From the NCBI GenBank assembly GCA_963693085.1, contig OY856412.1:1411904894-1411968893 (forward strand): a stretch of 64,000 nucleotides of DNA, read 5' to 3'. The position numbers and the translations under genes were made by a program. Numbering within the stretch: the first letter of the stretch is position 1; the number at the start of each line of letters is the position of its first letter. This document shows, piece by piece, positions 23,601 through 35,943 of this stretch. The DNA comes from Alisma plantago-aquatica (Eukaryota > Streptophyta > Magnoliopsida > Alismatales > Alismataceae). The notes under the pieces were generated by a model. The model did not search any database. It was not told the origin of the DNA and was given only the letters and a program-made list of their open reading frames with translations.

Positions 23601-25604
23601 TTCCAAGGTTGAACCCCTCAATCGATCATGCAAAGGTTAGCCACTCATCAATTGAGTCAATTAGGTCAATCCTTACTGATTTGACCCTCAATTGATCCGC
23701 AATTGGTCACCAATTATTGTTTGGATTGATTGGATTAGGGATTGGAATCGATCACCCTTCAACATGCATCAACATGAGTCTAATTGATGTTGAACCTATT
23801 GAACTGTTCTTCAATTGGGTCATGACCTGACCCCAAACGGTCTTGGGATCGTTTGGACATCCTCCAAATGGTCTTGAGACCGTTTTCCCATTATTTTATA
23901 AAAAACCAAGTCATTCACTCAAGGGTTGAACCCTAGATTTGGTCACAAAATCAGCATTTAATTACTCAAAAACTTGATATGATTGAACCCTCAATTGGTC
24001 AACCCCACTTAACCCTAGACCTTCAAACGGTCTTGAGTGATCACCAAATGGTCTTGAGACCGTTTGGGTGATCCCCAAGCGTTTTTGTAACCGTTTGGGC
24101 CACTCAACCCAAACTTCAACATGATTGCATTATTGAAATCAACAACAAACCCGATTAGGGTTTAGGTGACTAATATGCCTTCAATGGATGATTTACTTGG
24201 AATTAGATGATGATTTTTGGTGGGTGATTAGTCCATAATGTGTACAAAAGATCTCCAAATGGTCAATGCCTGGCCAACCCATCCAAACGGTCTTGGACCG
24301 GTTTCTCCCAAACGTTCTTGTGAAACGGTTTTCCCTCAAACAGTTTTGAAACGGTTTGCTTCCAAACGGTTTTGCAAACCGTTTGGGCAAGAGGTGGAGG
24401 ACCGTTTGCTAAAGCAAGATTAAGATGAACTTTGGAAATAATGCCATCTTCTTCTACCTCAAGAACATGGACTGTTCTTCACGGATTGGGTTACAAGAAC
24501 ACATAGGAGTGTCTAAGAAAGGAGATTAAGCAACGTTTTCATAGAAAGAAGATGCATAAGAAAAACTTTAAGGGTTAGAGTTATAAAACCCACCTATAGG
24601 ACTGATCCAGAGCTCCAAGCTTCGTATCTTTAATGGTGGCTTGAGCTCCACAGGTCTTCCAAGGTCCGTTCCTCAAGATTTGGATGGAGAAGATGGCTAG
24701 AAAGAAGAGTTGTGTAAGAAAGACTAACAAGCCAACCTTGTATTAGGGTTTCTCCCATGAATTCGAGCTAGGTGATGGTCAAAACTTACCCAAACCAGCT
24801 TGGTCGTCTTCCTCTACTCTTGAGCTTCTCCTTAGTTGGCCAAAGCAAGAAGATAATAAGTGGAATGAAGGGAAACGATCCCTTGCTTTGTGAAAAGGAT
24901 GTACATATATATTTTGGGTATATTTTCAAGGCAAAGAGGATTATTTCCTCATTTCTCAAATAAGTCCTTATCCCCTCCTTGGCCACGTTTATACCTTCTT
25001 ACCTTAAGAAAAAATCCTCCCTTATCCAAGGTTTAGAGGAAAAGAAGCCAAACACCTTACTAAGTTACATATATAAAAGGGTCATTTTGCATAAAACTTG
25101 GTTATTTAGATATAAAGGTTATCTTTCTTATTGGATCATTCAAATGAGGCGCCCTCCTCATTATCTTTGCTCTTCTTGATGCCAAGAGTCATGAGAGATA
25201 CTCTAGATGGTATATTTTACATGTTGCACCCTAAGTTTTGGGTAAATTGCACTTTACATCAAAACTAGGTTTTGAAAGCACAATGATTACTCTACAAGCT
25301 ATATCTTGGTGCCCAAGCTTGGAGAATCCATATTTCTTCATCATATTCATTCTCATGATGTTGTATCATCAGAGGAAAATCTTAACATGTGCAATTTGCA
25401 AGTTAACCCCTCTAATTGGGTAATTTGCACATTAGTCCATATTTAACAAAACAATATTACAACATTGTTCAAAAAGGACAGAAATAGAAATATACGTTCC
25501 ATAGGAGCTTTAATTACATATCAAAAGATAACCAAAATCATTTAATCACATATTTAAGAAAAAACACCTAGGGTTAGTTCATAACCGAGGTCAGGGATGT
25601 TACA
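20697..25604 (-). repeat. Element C, 3' LTR (4908 bp)
   Basis: It runs from TGTGGTGACC to GGATGTTACA on the plus strand. It contains the leader block (21168-21215), GATGGATCTATG (about 21968), telo-box-like motifs (22540-22860) and the palindrome field (23225-24410). It is collinear over its whole length with 30408-35308. The noncoding open frames in it, for example at 23.2-23.6 kb, are products of the palindromes. Confidence 0.95.
23225..24410. repeat. Palindrome field, 3' LTR of element C
   Basis: CAAACGGT / ACCGTTTG words occur throughout, including hairpins with a TTGA loop near 23514-23537 and 24044-24066. Confidence 0.88.
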
Positions 25605-25622
25605 AATTATCCACCCCTTACA
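25605..25622 (-). promoter_or_regulatory. Element C polypurine tract
   Basis: On the minus strand GTAAGGGGTGGATAATT lies directly before the 3' LTR start TGTAACATCC. It is the expected plus-strand primer, and comes just after the chromodomain remnant. Confidence 0.8.
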
Positions 25623-25689
25623 AGGATTTCGTCCCCGAAATCAACAAAACATATTAAGAGAAAAGAGCAGGGTATTTCCTTCTCATCTC

Positions 25690-27143
25690 TTCCTCTAGTT
25701 CTCATTTGGCTTCTTCAACACCACAGTGATTCCAGAGGACTTTCACAAGACTTATGTCTTTCTTTTTCAACTTTTAATTCTTTTATCAAGGATTGGCACT
25801 GGTCCTTCCTCATAAGATACATCATCATTCAATTCTACTTCCATAGGTCACAAAACTGATTCTGTATCAGGGTGACATTTCCTCAGCATAGAAATGTGGA
25901 ACACGGGGTGTAACCTCTGTAACTCTGGTGGTAATTCTAGCTTATAGGCTACCTTTCTAATCCGTTCAATGATTGGATAAGGCCCCATAAACCTAGGAGC
26001 TAACTTCCCTTTCCTTCCAAATCTCAGAACTCCTTTCCAAGGTGAGACTTTGAGATACATTCTGTCTCCAACATGGAATTCTAAGGGTCTACGATGCTTA
26101 TCAGTGTAAGATTTCTGTCTATCCTGTGCAGTCTTTATCTGTTGTTGTATTACTTTAATCTTCTCTGTGGTCTGCTGCACAAGATCAGGACCTAACAGCT
26201 GATATTCACCAGTTTCATTCCAACATAGGGGTGATCTACAACGTCTACCATACAAAGATTCATAAGGTGCCATGTCAATGCTATGCTGATAGCTATTGTT
26301 GTAGGCAAATTCTATTAAGCTTAGCTGCAGATCCCAACTCCCCGTAAATTGAAGGACACATGCTCTAAGCAAGTCTTCCAAGGTCTGTATAGTCCTTTCA
26401 GACTGTCCATCAGTCTGAGGATGAAAGGCCGTACTAAACCTTAACTGTGTGCCTAAAGCTTTGTGAAGTCTCTCCCAAAAACGACTCGTAAACTGGGGTC
26501 CTCTGTCAGAAACAATGGTGACTAGGACTCCGTGCAACTGTTCTAACTTCTCAGCAGAATAGGTCATTTTGACAGGCAAGAAATGTGCTGTCTTTGTCAA
26601 CCTATCAACTATTACCCAAATGGAATCATGCCCTTTACTTGTCCTGGGTAGGCCAACAACAAAGTCCATGGTTACATGATCCCACTTCCATTGTGGTATG
26701 GGTAAAGGTTGCATTGTTCCTGTAGGCTTCTGGTGTTCATATTTCACATGCTGACACACAAGACACCGCATAACAAACTCAGCAACATCCTTCTTCATTC
26801 CAGGCCACCAATGCATATCTTTTAAATTTTGATACATCTTGGTGCTTCCTAGATGCATAGCATACATCGAAGAATGAGCTTCTTCCAGGACTAACTTTCT
26901 CAAGTTATCCACATTCGACACTATCATCCTACCATGATAACATGCTACTTGGTCATCTGATTCATGGAAACCATCTCGTTTCTCGTCACCATACTCCGAT
27001 TGGATCTGTTGAACTGCGGCATCAACTTGCTGGGCCTCCTTGATCTGCTCCCTCAGAGTAGGTTTTATATGCATCTCAGCTAACAACCTGGCTAACAATG
27101 ATACTTTCAACTGTACATTGTCTTGCCTTAAGGAGATAAGCAT
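25690..27143 (-). pseudogene. Element C integrase with degraded chromodomain
   Basis: The open frame 27143-25848 (431 codons) holds the integrase. The zinc-binding HHCC region lies at roughly residues 88-135 (ending RCLVCQHV). The catalytic core has Asp in MDFVVGLP, Asp in IVSDRGPQF and Glu in QTDGQSERTIQ, and the C-terminal domain has KLAPRFMGPYPI and LHPVFHISML. Compared with element E, about nine codons are missing just before IVSDRG. After a stop at 25848 the chromodomain continues in frame (YEEGPVPILDKRI) and then collapses into stops and a frame change (25690-25847). The integrase would insert the cDNA; the chromodomain normally guides chromatin targeting. Confidence 0.93.
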
Positions 27144-27173
27144 ATCTCTCCTAGAGCATACTAAGGAATTTAG

Positions 27174-27911
27174 TTATGCTCTATCTAAGGCTGGTGTTGC
27201 TGATTTCCTACTCAAAGCATCAGCAACCACATTGGCCTTCCCCGGATGGTAATCAATTGTACAATCGTAGTCTTTGATTAACTCCATCCAGTGATGTTGC
27301 CTCATGTTAAGCTCATGCTGAGAAAAGATGTACTTTAGGTTCTTATGATCAGTGAAAATCTGGAATGTCTCTCCATAGAGATAATGTCTCCAGATCTTCA
27401 AGGCATGAACCACAACAACTAGCTCTAGATCGTGTGTCGGATAATTCTCCCTGTGTTTCTTAAGCTGTAGGGAAGCAAAAGAAATCACTTGTTTATCCTG
27501 CATCAACACACATCCAAGTCCATTCTTGGAGGCATCACAGAAAACTATATATCCTTTCCCTTGCTCAGGTAACACAAGAACAGGTGCACTTGTTAGTCTT
27601 TCCTTCAGCAGCTGAAAAGATTGCTGACACTTATCACTCCAAACAAAAGGAGCATCCTTCCTGGTCAACTTAGTCAAGGGTAAGTCTATGGACCTGAAGT
27701 TCTTAATGAACCTTCGGTAATAGCCAGCCAACCCTAAGAAACTAAGGATCTTCGTCGATGTCTTCGTCTGTTCCCATTGTAGCACAAATTCTACCTTTTT
27801 AGGGTCAACACGAATACCCGAAGCAGATATCATGTGTCCAAGGAAAGATACTTCCGGTAACCAAAACTCACACTTGATAAACTTGGCATATAGCTTGTGT
27901 TCTCGTAGCAA
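27174..27911 (-). pseudogene. Element C reverse transcriptase C-terminus and RNase H
   Basis: The 245-codon frame follows a stop at 27918-27920 that splits RT. It starts with the thumb region ([17 protein letters not shown]), then [13 protein letters not shown] and the RNase H domain with [15 protein letters not shown] (catalytic Asp), a [20 protein letters not shown] block, [11 protein letters not shown], and VVADALSR (last Asp). It ends a few codons after SRKSA and the integrase frame opens about 30 bases further. It is collinear with 60300-61063 in element E. Confidence 0.93.
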
Positions 27912-27920
27912 AGTTAGAGC

Positions 27921-29040
27921 CTAATGAAGATGTTGTTCATGCTGCTGAGCATCTCTGCTATAGATCAGAATGTCATCTATAAAGACAACAACACACTGGT
28001 CGAGAAAAGGTCGGAAGGTTCTATTCATGAGTTCCATAAATGCAGCTGGTTTATTTGTTAGTCCAAACGACATAACTGTGAACTCATAGTGACCATACCT
28101 CGTCCTGAAGGCATACTTGGGTATGTCACTATCCTTAATACGGAGTTGATGATATCCCGATCTCAAATCTATCTTTGAGAAGATGGTTGCACCTCGCAAC
28201 TGATAGAAGTGATCATCAATTCTCGGCAGGGGATACTTGTTATTTATTGTTACTTTATTTAGCTGTCTATAATCAATGCATAATCGCATTGATCCATCTT
28301 TCTTTTTAACGAAGAGGACTGAAGCACCCCAAGGCGAAGTACTCGGTCGGATGAAACCCTTCTCAAGCAACTCTTGCAGCTGTTTCTTGAGTTCTGCCAT
28401 CTCAGCAGGCGCCATCCTATATGATGTTTGTGCTATAGGTTGTGTGTCTGGAATTAAATTGATTACAAAATCAATTTCCCAAGGCGGTGGCACACCTGGA
28501 AGTTCTTCAGGAAATACATCTTCAAATTCCCTGACTATAGGAACTTCAGCAGGGTTAGGACTATCCATGGTAGTATCTATCACATGGGCCAAGAATGCAG
28601 AACATCCTTGCCTCATCAGCTTCCCAGTAACCATAGATGACACAAGATAGGTGGGTATAATCTTTCTCTCTCCTTGAAAGATCCACATGTCACTACCATC
28701 AGCAAACACAACTTGCTTGGATTCACAATCCAAAACAACCTTATACCTTTCCAAGGTATCCATCCCAAGGATTATATCAAATCCATGCATCTCAAGTGGC
28801 ATAAGGTCCACTTGAATGCGATGTTCAGAAAAGAAAAGGATACAGGGAGAACATACCTCCTGCAAAATAGCAGACCCCATCAACGGAGTTTCTAGCAACA
28901 AACTATCTACTCTATGACTTGTAGTCAAGTTGCAGTCAAGAATCACTCTTTGAGTGATAAAGGAGTGCATAGCACCCGGATCAATCAAAATAGATACAAC
29001 ACAGGATGTAGACATATAAGAATATCAAAATTCCATCTAA
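27921..29040 (-). pseudogene. Element C protease and reverse transcriptase core
   Basis: The 364-codon frame (29015-27921) opens with a retropepsin: [10 protein letters not shown] at about residues 11-20, where the active site reads Asp-Pro-Gly, and a second conserved segment with LGMDTLERY. The RT core runs from [13 protein letters not shown] through [40 protein letters not shown] and [11 protein letters not shown], the FIDD variant of the catalytic YxDD box. A stop lies directly after the QHEQHLH block and RT continues in the next frame piece. Confidence 0.93.
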
Positions 29041-30311
29041 CCTACCACAACCCGAGGGTTGATCACTGCATCAGGTGGGTTCATTGCATAAAACCTTGCT
29101 GTTGCCTGTGGTTGATTCGGTGCCGATGATCCAACTTGGGATGCTTGTCCACGTCCTCTAGCTCCTCCTAGAAACTATCTCCTTTGCGATCCTTGCTGAC
29201 TCTGCCTCTGGGGTTGAGTTACACTCACCTCTCTGGCTCTGCAGTCTTTCATCAGATGTCCCATCTTCCCACATATATAACAACTTTTATTTTGTTATTG
29301 TGGTCTGGGTGGTCCTGTAACCAACATAGATGCTGAACTGCGAGATCCTTCTAGTGGTAGGCTTCGTCCTATACCCCTATTCGACATCCACTGTGTATGA
29401 GTACTGGGTCTAGGTAGTGGTGTAGGCGCAGAAAACCTAGGTTTTTTAAAATCTCTGGATGAAGATCCTTGGAACTGGGGATACATCCTCTTGTTCTGGG
29501 TCTATCTCTTCTCTACTACAGACCTCTCTATCCTTCTGACAGACTCTACAAAGGTAGCAAACCTTTCTCTGTTCTCTAGGGCAGACACGGGAGTAGTCAA
29601 CTCAGCGTTTAACCCTTTCTCAAAATGCCTAATCCTTTCTTCATCTGTAGCTACCATGTGCGGATAGAACCGCAACAACTCCATGAACTTAGCCTTGTAC
29701 TCACTAATGTTCATCAGACCTTACCTTAACCTCTCAAACTGAGAGATTTTCTCATCCAGAAACGTATTGGGGAAATATCTGTTGATAAATTCTCGTCGAA
29801 AAGCTTCCCATGCAATCTCTACACCAGGCCTCTTCTGTTCTTCCATGGTCCACCAATGACCAACACTCCCCTTGAGAAGGTATACATCATGTTTAACCTT
29901 CTCAGCTTTTGGGATGTTCATGATTCTAAAGGCCTTCTCTAGTTCAGTTAACCACAAGTCAGCATCTGTTGTGTCAGCTATTCCAGCATACTCTGTGGCT
30001 CCAACTCGGCGAAGTCGTTCAAACGTCTTGCCGATTCCTTGTCCTTCGGAAGGGCTAGGTGCCCTAGGTGCTGGTATAGGCATCCTATCAGTTATGTGTG
30101 TCATGGCAGTCATAAACTGCCCAAACATAGTTTGGACAGCTGGGTTCCCCATGTCAGTTGGATTGAACTGGGGTGGCTCAGGCACATGTTCTTCTCTATC
30201 TGGTTCTCTTGCACCTCTTCTTAGTGCAGCAACACTACTCTCTGCAACGTGTTCTTCGTGAGGTCCAGACATATTTAGTTTTATCTTCTTCTCCTGAGAA
30301 GCAGAAGACAC
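29041..30311 (-). pseudogene. Element C gag
   Basis: Three pieces of one frame family are separated by stops: 30311-29721, 29714-29502 and 29486-29295, followed by a nucleocapsid zinc knuckle near 29240-29285 (CYICGKMGHLMKDC, CX2CX4HX4C). The retrotransposon-gag domain is seen in LLKGSVGHWW and EAFRREFINRYFP. The probable start is the ATG at 30311 or the downstream ATG giving MSGPHEEH, which is the start conserved in D and E. Stops at the end of the first piece and before the zinc knuckle match CAA-to-TAA changes. Gag would form the cytoplasmic particle. Confidence 0.92.
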
Positions 30312-30388
30312 TATTAGATATACTGGAAGACACTAGAATAGACTTGACATCCTAAGTCCTATGTCTCTGTAGACTCAGCGAACCTAGA

Positions 30389-30400
30389 GCTCTGATACCA
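30389..30400 (-). promoter_or_regulatory. Element C primer-binding site (initiator Met-tRNA)
   Basis: The minus strand reads TGGTATCAGAGC, complementary to the 3' end of plant initiator methionine tRNA. It lies seven bases inside the 5' LTR end. The same site occurs in D (44158-44169) and E (57774-57785). Confidence 0.93.
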
Positions 30401-30407
30401 CTTAATC

Positions 30408-33400
30408 TATGGCGTCTGAATCACCAAAACGAGATCAACGAATGCGGAAGCGATTAACTAGCAGCAGAATTATTAAAAATCACTAAAAATTAAAACTTTT
30501 TGGAAAGAGATCTTAAAATAGTAAAACCTTTTTCATAAAGAAGCAAGATAAGTTGTATACAACATGATTCATCATTACATCTCTGTAAAATCACATCTCG
30601 AGTGATTACCACATCAATTGCTTTGTTATCTGTACAAAGCAAGATACAAAAATCTCGAGGCATTAAGACAAAATCTCAGATCTACTTTAAACATCTACTG
30701 ACTCCTAGGACCTAAGAGTACAGAGATGACACATAGGACATACTATCTACAAGACTTGACAGACAATGTCTCCACTTGAGAATCACTGTTGTCCCTGATG
30801 TTGCTACTGCTGCTGCTGTTGTTGCTCACCCTCAGATGGGTTCCTTCGTCCTCGGTGTCTACCTAAAAAGTCGAATCCCACGGGGGTGAGACAATTTGAA
30901 TAATTGTCCCAGCGAGAGTTATAACTCTCCGCCAGAAGCTTTGTTATTGCAATAAAGGAATAACAATAAGCAGTAGAACTTTAAATATTCAACAACAGGT
31001 TTAATATTAAGTAAAGCAACATTCTCTTAGGCAATCATTTCAATTATAACTTAATTGAATATCAAGGCATATTTGAATAAGGAATATGAAGAACATGTAT
31101 ACTAGTTATTCAACTAGAAAATTATAAATTGTATCATCAATCATTGTTTCTCATAGTTCAACCTAAGTAGTTATGCTACACGGCTGATTATGTATTTCAA
31201 ACATTATTATGCCCCGAGGAGATGAGTTACACCTCTCATACTCCAACCGACCATTACAAAATCGCAATCGGTACCATACATAGGTCATCAGAAGAGCCGG
31301 ATTCCTATGACCTCATCTTCCTCAGTCAGTGTGAGGATCAACATGCAGGACATCTCGTGTCTCTGCTATAATAGCTTTCCAGGGTATTCTGGTAACTTCA
31401 CTATTAGAGTTACAGTGGCATTCTGTACTCTCTTTGCCATCGAGGGATTTCATGTTTATCTCACACCGATGCGACATTAACTACATCATTGGGAGATTAG
31501 TGATACATCATCCCGACATAAACATATAATGAAGGAATGAGAGATTAAGGTACATCTCACATAAATTCCTACATTAGGACGTAAGGATATTCACGTCCAT
31601 AACCCCAACATACTCAAAAGTATGTTCTCCATGAGTTCCCTTAGGAAAACATGTTTCACCATCATTAAACTACTGACAATTATGGATCTATGATCAGGGC
31701 TCTACATGATATCATTATACTTGATTATTTAAGTACATTATAGCATTCTTTTAACATCAGGTATGTTTTCAAACACAAACCATTAAAACAATTTGTATAA
31801 AGAAGGAGTACTAACTATATCAAGTTCATTTCACATCCAGTTATCATTGGGATGTCACTTCCTAACCATCTCATCATTATGATTCAGGAACATGGGTATT
31901 CAAACCCTCATATCATCATAACACTTGTTATCAAGTGACATATAGTCATAAAGTCATTTAATAGCATGACCTTGATTGTAATAATGTAGATATTACTCAT
32001 GGCTCATACAACCTATCAATCTTATGGTTACCTCTTGAATAGGGTAACATAGCATATCCTTATTCATAAAGCTTATAAAATGCTTTCAATGAATAAGACG
32101 TCATAACCCTTAGCTGGATATGATCACTTATTTTATAAAAACCTGCATGGTTAATACATTTGATAATAGACAATTTATGTCTATATCAGCATATTACAAA
32201 ATAGGGATAACCTTTCGACTCAAAGGTTGTACCATTATACCCTTAATAGGGTTAGGTTTCCCTTATTCAATTCAATTAGGGTTATTCAACCCCTTTATCT
32301 TAATTAGGAATAGTAATTCCTTAATTCATACTCTAATCATAGAGTTTCTTGCTTAAAAGCATAACCCAAAATTAGGGTTTACTGTTCATTTCATCACATC
32401 ACCCTAGATTAGGGTTTACTATTCACATTACATGATATTACCCTAGAATTAGGGTTACTATTCACATTACAGTGAATTGAGGTCATACCATCATCATGTA
32501 TGAAGATTACTTTCATTAATGCCTTCAATTAAGTTAAGATTCATTAATCACCATAATTAGGGTTTCCATGATCTCACTATGAAGGATCATACCCTAATTA
32601 TGTGTATTCATACATGTTAGAAGTATGTTACTTGATTCTCATACGTATAGGGAGTCTTCTCTCTCCTCTTACTATTAGATGTATATTACTCTAGATTAGG
32701 TTAAGTCAAATCAACCTTGATAATATAAGTCATGTCATCACCATTATGATCATTAGGGTTTGCTTGATCAAAGGGTACTAGTCACACTAACTCACTAAGG
32801 GTACTTTTATAATGTTCACCATTGACCATAACATGCATCAATCAACTAATTACTTGTTCCCTTAATCACTTTAGGTATCTTTAGGGTTTAAGTTCATCAA
32901 CTACTAAACCATCTTGGCCACTAAGGCATCAAATGTTCTCGACCTTAATAGACCCCAAACGGTTTTGCACATTCAACCTCCAAACGGTTTTGAAATCACT
33001 TGGAGTTGTTGACCGTTTGGTCCCTTTGACTTTCAAGACCGCATGGCCAAGTACACACTCAAGACCGTTTGCCCTAGGTGAGGTGAAGATCGTTTGGTCT
33101 CGTTGACTATTTGGCCAACTTTGACTTTTGAAACCACATGGACAAATCGATCTTAAAACTGCATGGCCAAATCGATCTTGAAACCGCATGGCCACCAAAC
33201 GGTTTGGGATCGTTTGGTCCCAAACGGTCTTGAGACCGTATGGTCCAAACACCCTCAAAACTGCATGGACCAAAAAGTGCCTCAACCTATCCAATTGAGT
33301 TAGGGTTTCCATGTTTGAACCCCTCAATTGATCATGCAAAGGTTAGCCACTCATCAATTGAGTCAATTAGGTCAATCCTTACTGATTGACCCTCAATTGA

Positions 33401-35308
33401 TCCATAATTGGTCACCAATTAGGGTTTGGATTGATTGGATTAGGGATTGGAATCGATCACCCTTCAACATGCATCGACATGAGTCTAATTGATGTTGAAC
33501 CTATTGAACTGTCCATCAATTGGGTCATGACCTGACCCCAAACGGTCTTGGGATCGTTTGTACATCCTCCAAATGGTCTTGAGACCATTTTCCCATTATT
33601 TTATCAAAAACCAAGTCATTCACTCCAGGGTTGAACCCTAGATTTGGTCACAAAATCAGCATTTAATTACTCAAGAACTTGATATGATTGAACCCTCAAT
33701 TGGTCAACCCCACTTAACCCTAGACCTCCAAACGGTCTTGAGTGATCACCAAATGGTCTTGAGACCGTTTGGGTGATCCCCAAATGGTTTTGAATCTGTT
33801 TGGGCCACTCAACCCAAACTTCAACATGATTGCATTATTGAAATTAGCAACAAACCCGATTAGGGTTTAGGTGACTAATATGCCTTCAATTGATGATTTA
33901 CTTGGAATTAGATGATGATTTTTGGTGGGTGATTGGTCCATAATGTATAGAGCAGATCTCCAAATGGTCAACGCCTGGCCAACCCATCCAAACGGTCTTG
34001 GACCGGTTGCTTTCAAACATTCTTGTGAAACCGTTTGCCCTCAAACGGTTTTGAAACCGTTTGCTTCCAAACGGTTTTGCAAACCGTTTGGGCAAGAGGT
34101 GGAGGACTATTTGCTAAAGCAAGATTAAGATGAACTTTGGAAATAACGCCATATTCTTCTACCTCAAGAACATGGACTGTTCTTCACGGATTTGGTTACA
34201 AGAACACATAGGAGTGTATAAGAAAGGAGATTAAGCATCATTTTCATAGAAAGAAGATGCATAAGCAAAACTTTAAGGGTTAGAGTTATAAAACCCACCT
34301 CTAGGACTGATCCATAGCTCCAAGCTTCGTAGCTTTAATGGTGTCTTGAGCTCCACAGGTCGTCCAAGGTCCGTCCCTCAAGATTTGGATGGAGAAGATG
34401 GCTAGAAAGAAGAGTTGTATAAGAAAGACTAACAAACCAACCTTGTATTAGGGTTTCTCCCATGAATTCGAGCTAGGTGATGGTCAAAACTTACCCAAAC
34501 CAGCTTGGTCATCTTCCTCTGCTCCTGTGCTTCTCTTTAGTCAGCCAAAGCAAGAAGATAAGAAGAGGAATGAAGGGAAACGATCCCCTGCTTTGTGAAA
34601 AGGATGTACATATATATTTTGGATATATTTTCAAGGCAAAGAGGATTATTTCCTCATTTCTCAAATAAGTCCTTCTCCCATCCTTGGACACATTTCTACC
34701 TTCTTCCCTTAAGAAAAACTCCTCCCTTATACAAGATTTAGAGGAAAAGAAGCCAAACATCTTACTAAGTTACATATATAAAAGGGTCATTTTGCATAAA
34801 ACTTGGTTATTTAGATATAAAGGTTATCTTTCTTATTGGATCATTCAAATGAGGCTCCCTCCTCATTATCTTTACTCTTCTTGATTCCAAGAGTCATGAG
34901 AGATACTATAGATGGTATATTTTACATGTTGCACCCTATGTTTTGGGTAAATTGCACTTTACATCAAAACTAGGTTTTTAAAGCACAATGATTACTCTTC
35001 AAGCTATATCTTGGTGCCCAAGCTTGGATAATCCATATTTCTTCATCATATTCATTATCATGATGTCTTATCATCAGAGGAACATCTTAACATGTGCAAT
35101 TTGCAAGTTAACCCCTCTAATTGGGTAATTTGCACATTAGTCCATACTTAACAAAACAATATTACAACATTGTTAAAAAAGGACAGAAATAGAAATATAC
35201 ATTCCTCAGGAGCTTGAATTACATATCAAAAGATAACCACAATCATTTAATCACATATTTAAGCAAAACACCTATGGTTAGTTCATAACCCAGGTCAGGG
35301 ATGTTACA
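30408..35308 (-). repeat. Element C, 5' LTR (4901 bp)
   Basis: It is collinear with 20697-25604. The PBS-side terminus reads TATGGCG where the other copy has TGTGGTG, so a point change has altered the terminal CA of the LTR. It carries the leader block (about 30878-30931), telo-box-like motifs (32250-32570) and the palindrome field (32935-34115). Visible substitutions and small indels against the other LTR show the insertion is not recent. Confidence 0.94.
32935..34115. repeat. Palindrome field, 5' LTR of element C
   Basis: This is the same field as 23225-24410, with for example CCAAACGGTC / GACCGTATGG around 33219-33242 and GTTTTGAAACCGTTTGC repeats near 34040-34090. Confidence 0.88.
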
Positions 35309-35943
35309 ATTTCACCACAATCATGGCTTCAAACATGCCCAAAGGTCATTAAGACCATCACATTATTCATAGTAAGGTTATCATCATCATTCCATGCCTT
35401 AAACAAGGCTCAAAAGATCAATAGCACATATATGTCCATAGATATTAACATGGCAAGGCACTGTGATATTCAAATAATACTACATTGTGGTTTCAATACA
35501 AGAAGAGTGTAATTCATTATCACATTAATCATTCAAGAGGTCTGATTATAACCAATCAACATCATATAATTACATTAAGGTTAGGTATAACAAGCTAGAT
35601 CACATGGGAGTTACACATCCACTTTTTATAGAGATTTATCCAATATAACTATATAATGGAAAAGGTAAGACTACAAATTAATGGCATTGAACCATCGAAT
35701 TATCATCACTAGGACCCACATATAATACCATGTGATTTATTCTAATCCATTGGATGTTAAAGCATCCAATATTATTCATTTGATCAAGTTCATTGTTCAA
35801 GGTTATCAATTGAAGTATAGGTCTAACCATGAGATCAATTGAACCAAGGAACCATAGGTTCAAGGTTTAGTCAAATCTATAATTGCATTCTTAACTCATC
35901 ATACATGGTGATAACCTGATCCACCATTAATTGTGATCATTAG
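35309..35943 (-). mobile_element. Solo LTR B, middle piece
   Basis: AT-rich noncoding sequence without gypsy gag-pol or CAAACGG palindromes lies between the end of element C (followed by its ATTTC duplication, 35309-35313) and the start of element D (preceded by ATTAG, 35939-35943). It is assigned to LTR B because B's outer ends at 19186 and 50518 carry matching GAAAT duplications. Confidence 0.8.

Larger units (their letters stand above)
20697..35308 (-). mobile_element. Element C: full-length Tekay-like Ty3/gypsy retrotransposon, 14.6 kb
   Basis: The element has two LTRs of 4908 and 4901 bp by coordinates, a primer site for initiator-Met tRNA, gag, protease, RT, RNase H, integrase and a chromodomain remnant in the order of a Ty3/gypsy chromovirus, all on the minus strand. 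The 5-bp target duplication ATTTC is at 20692-20696 and 35309-35313. It is inserted in solo LTR B. Every reading frame has stops, so it would need proteins from another copy to move. Confidence 0.95.

Noticed and set aside
23223..23633. 136-codon open frame conserved between 23.2 and 32.9 kb
   Set aside because: The two copies lie in the two LTRs of element C, so conservation follows from LTR identity; the peptide is a by-product of the CAAACGG/GAAACCGCATGG repeats.
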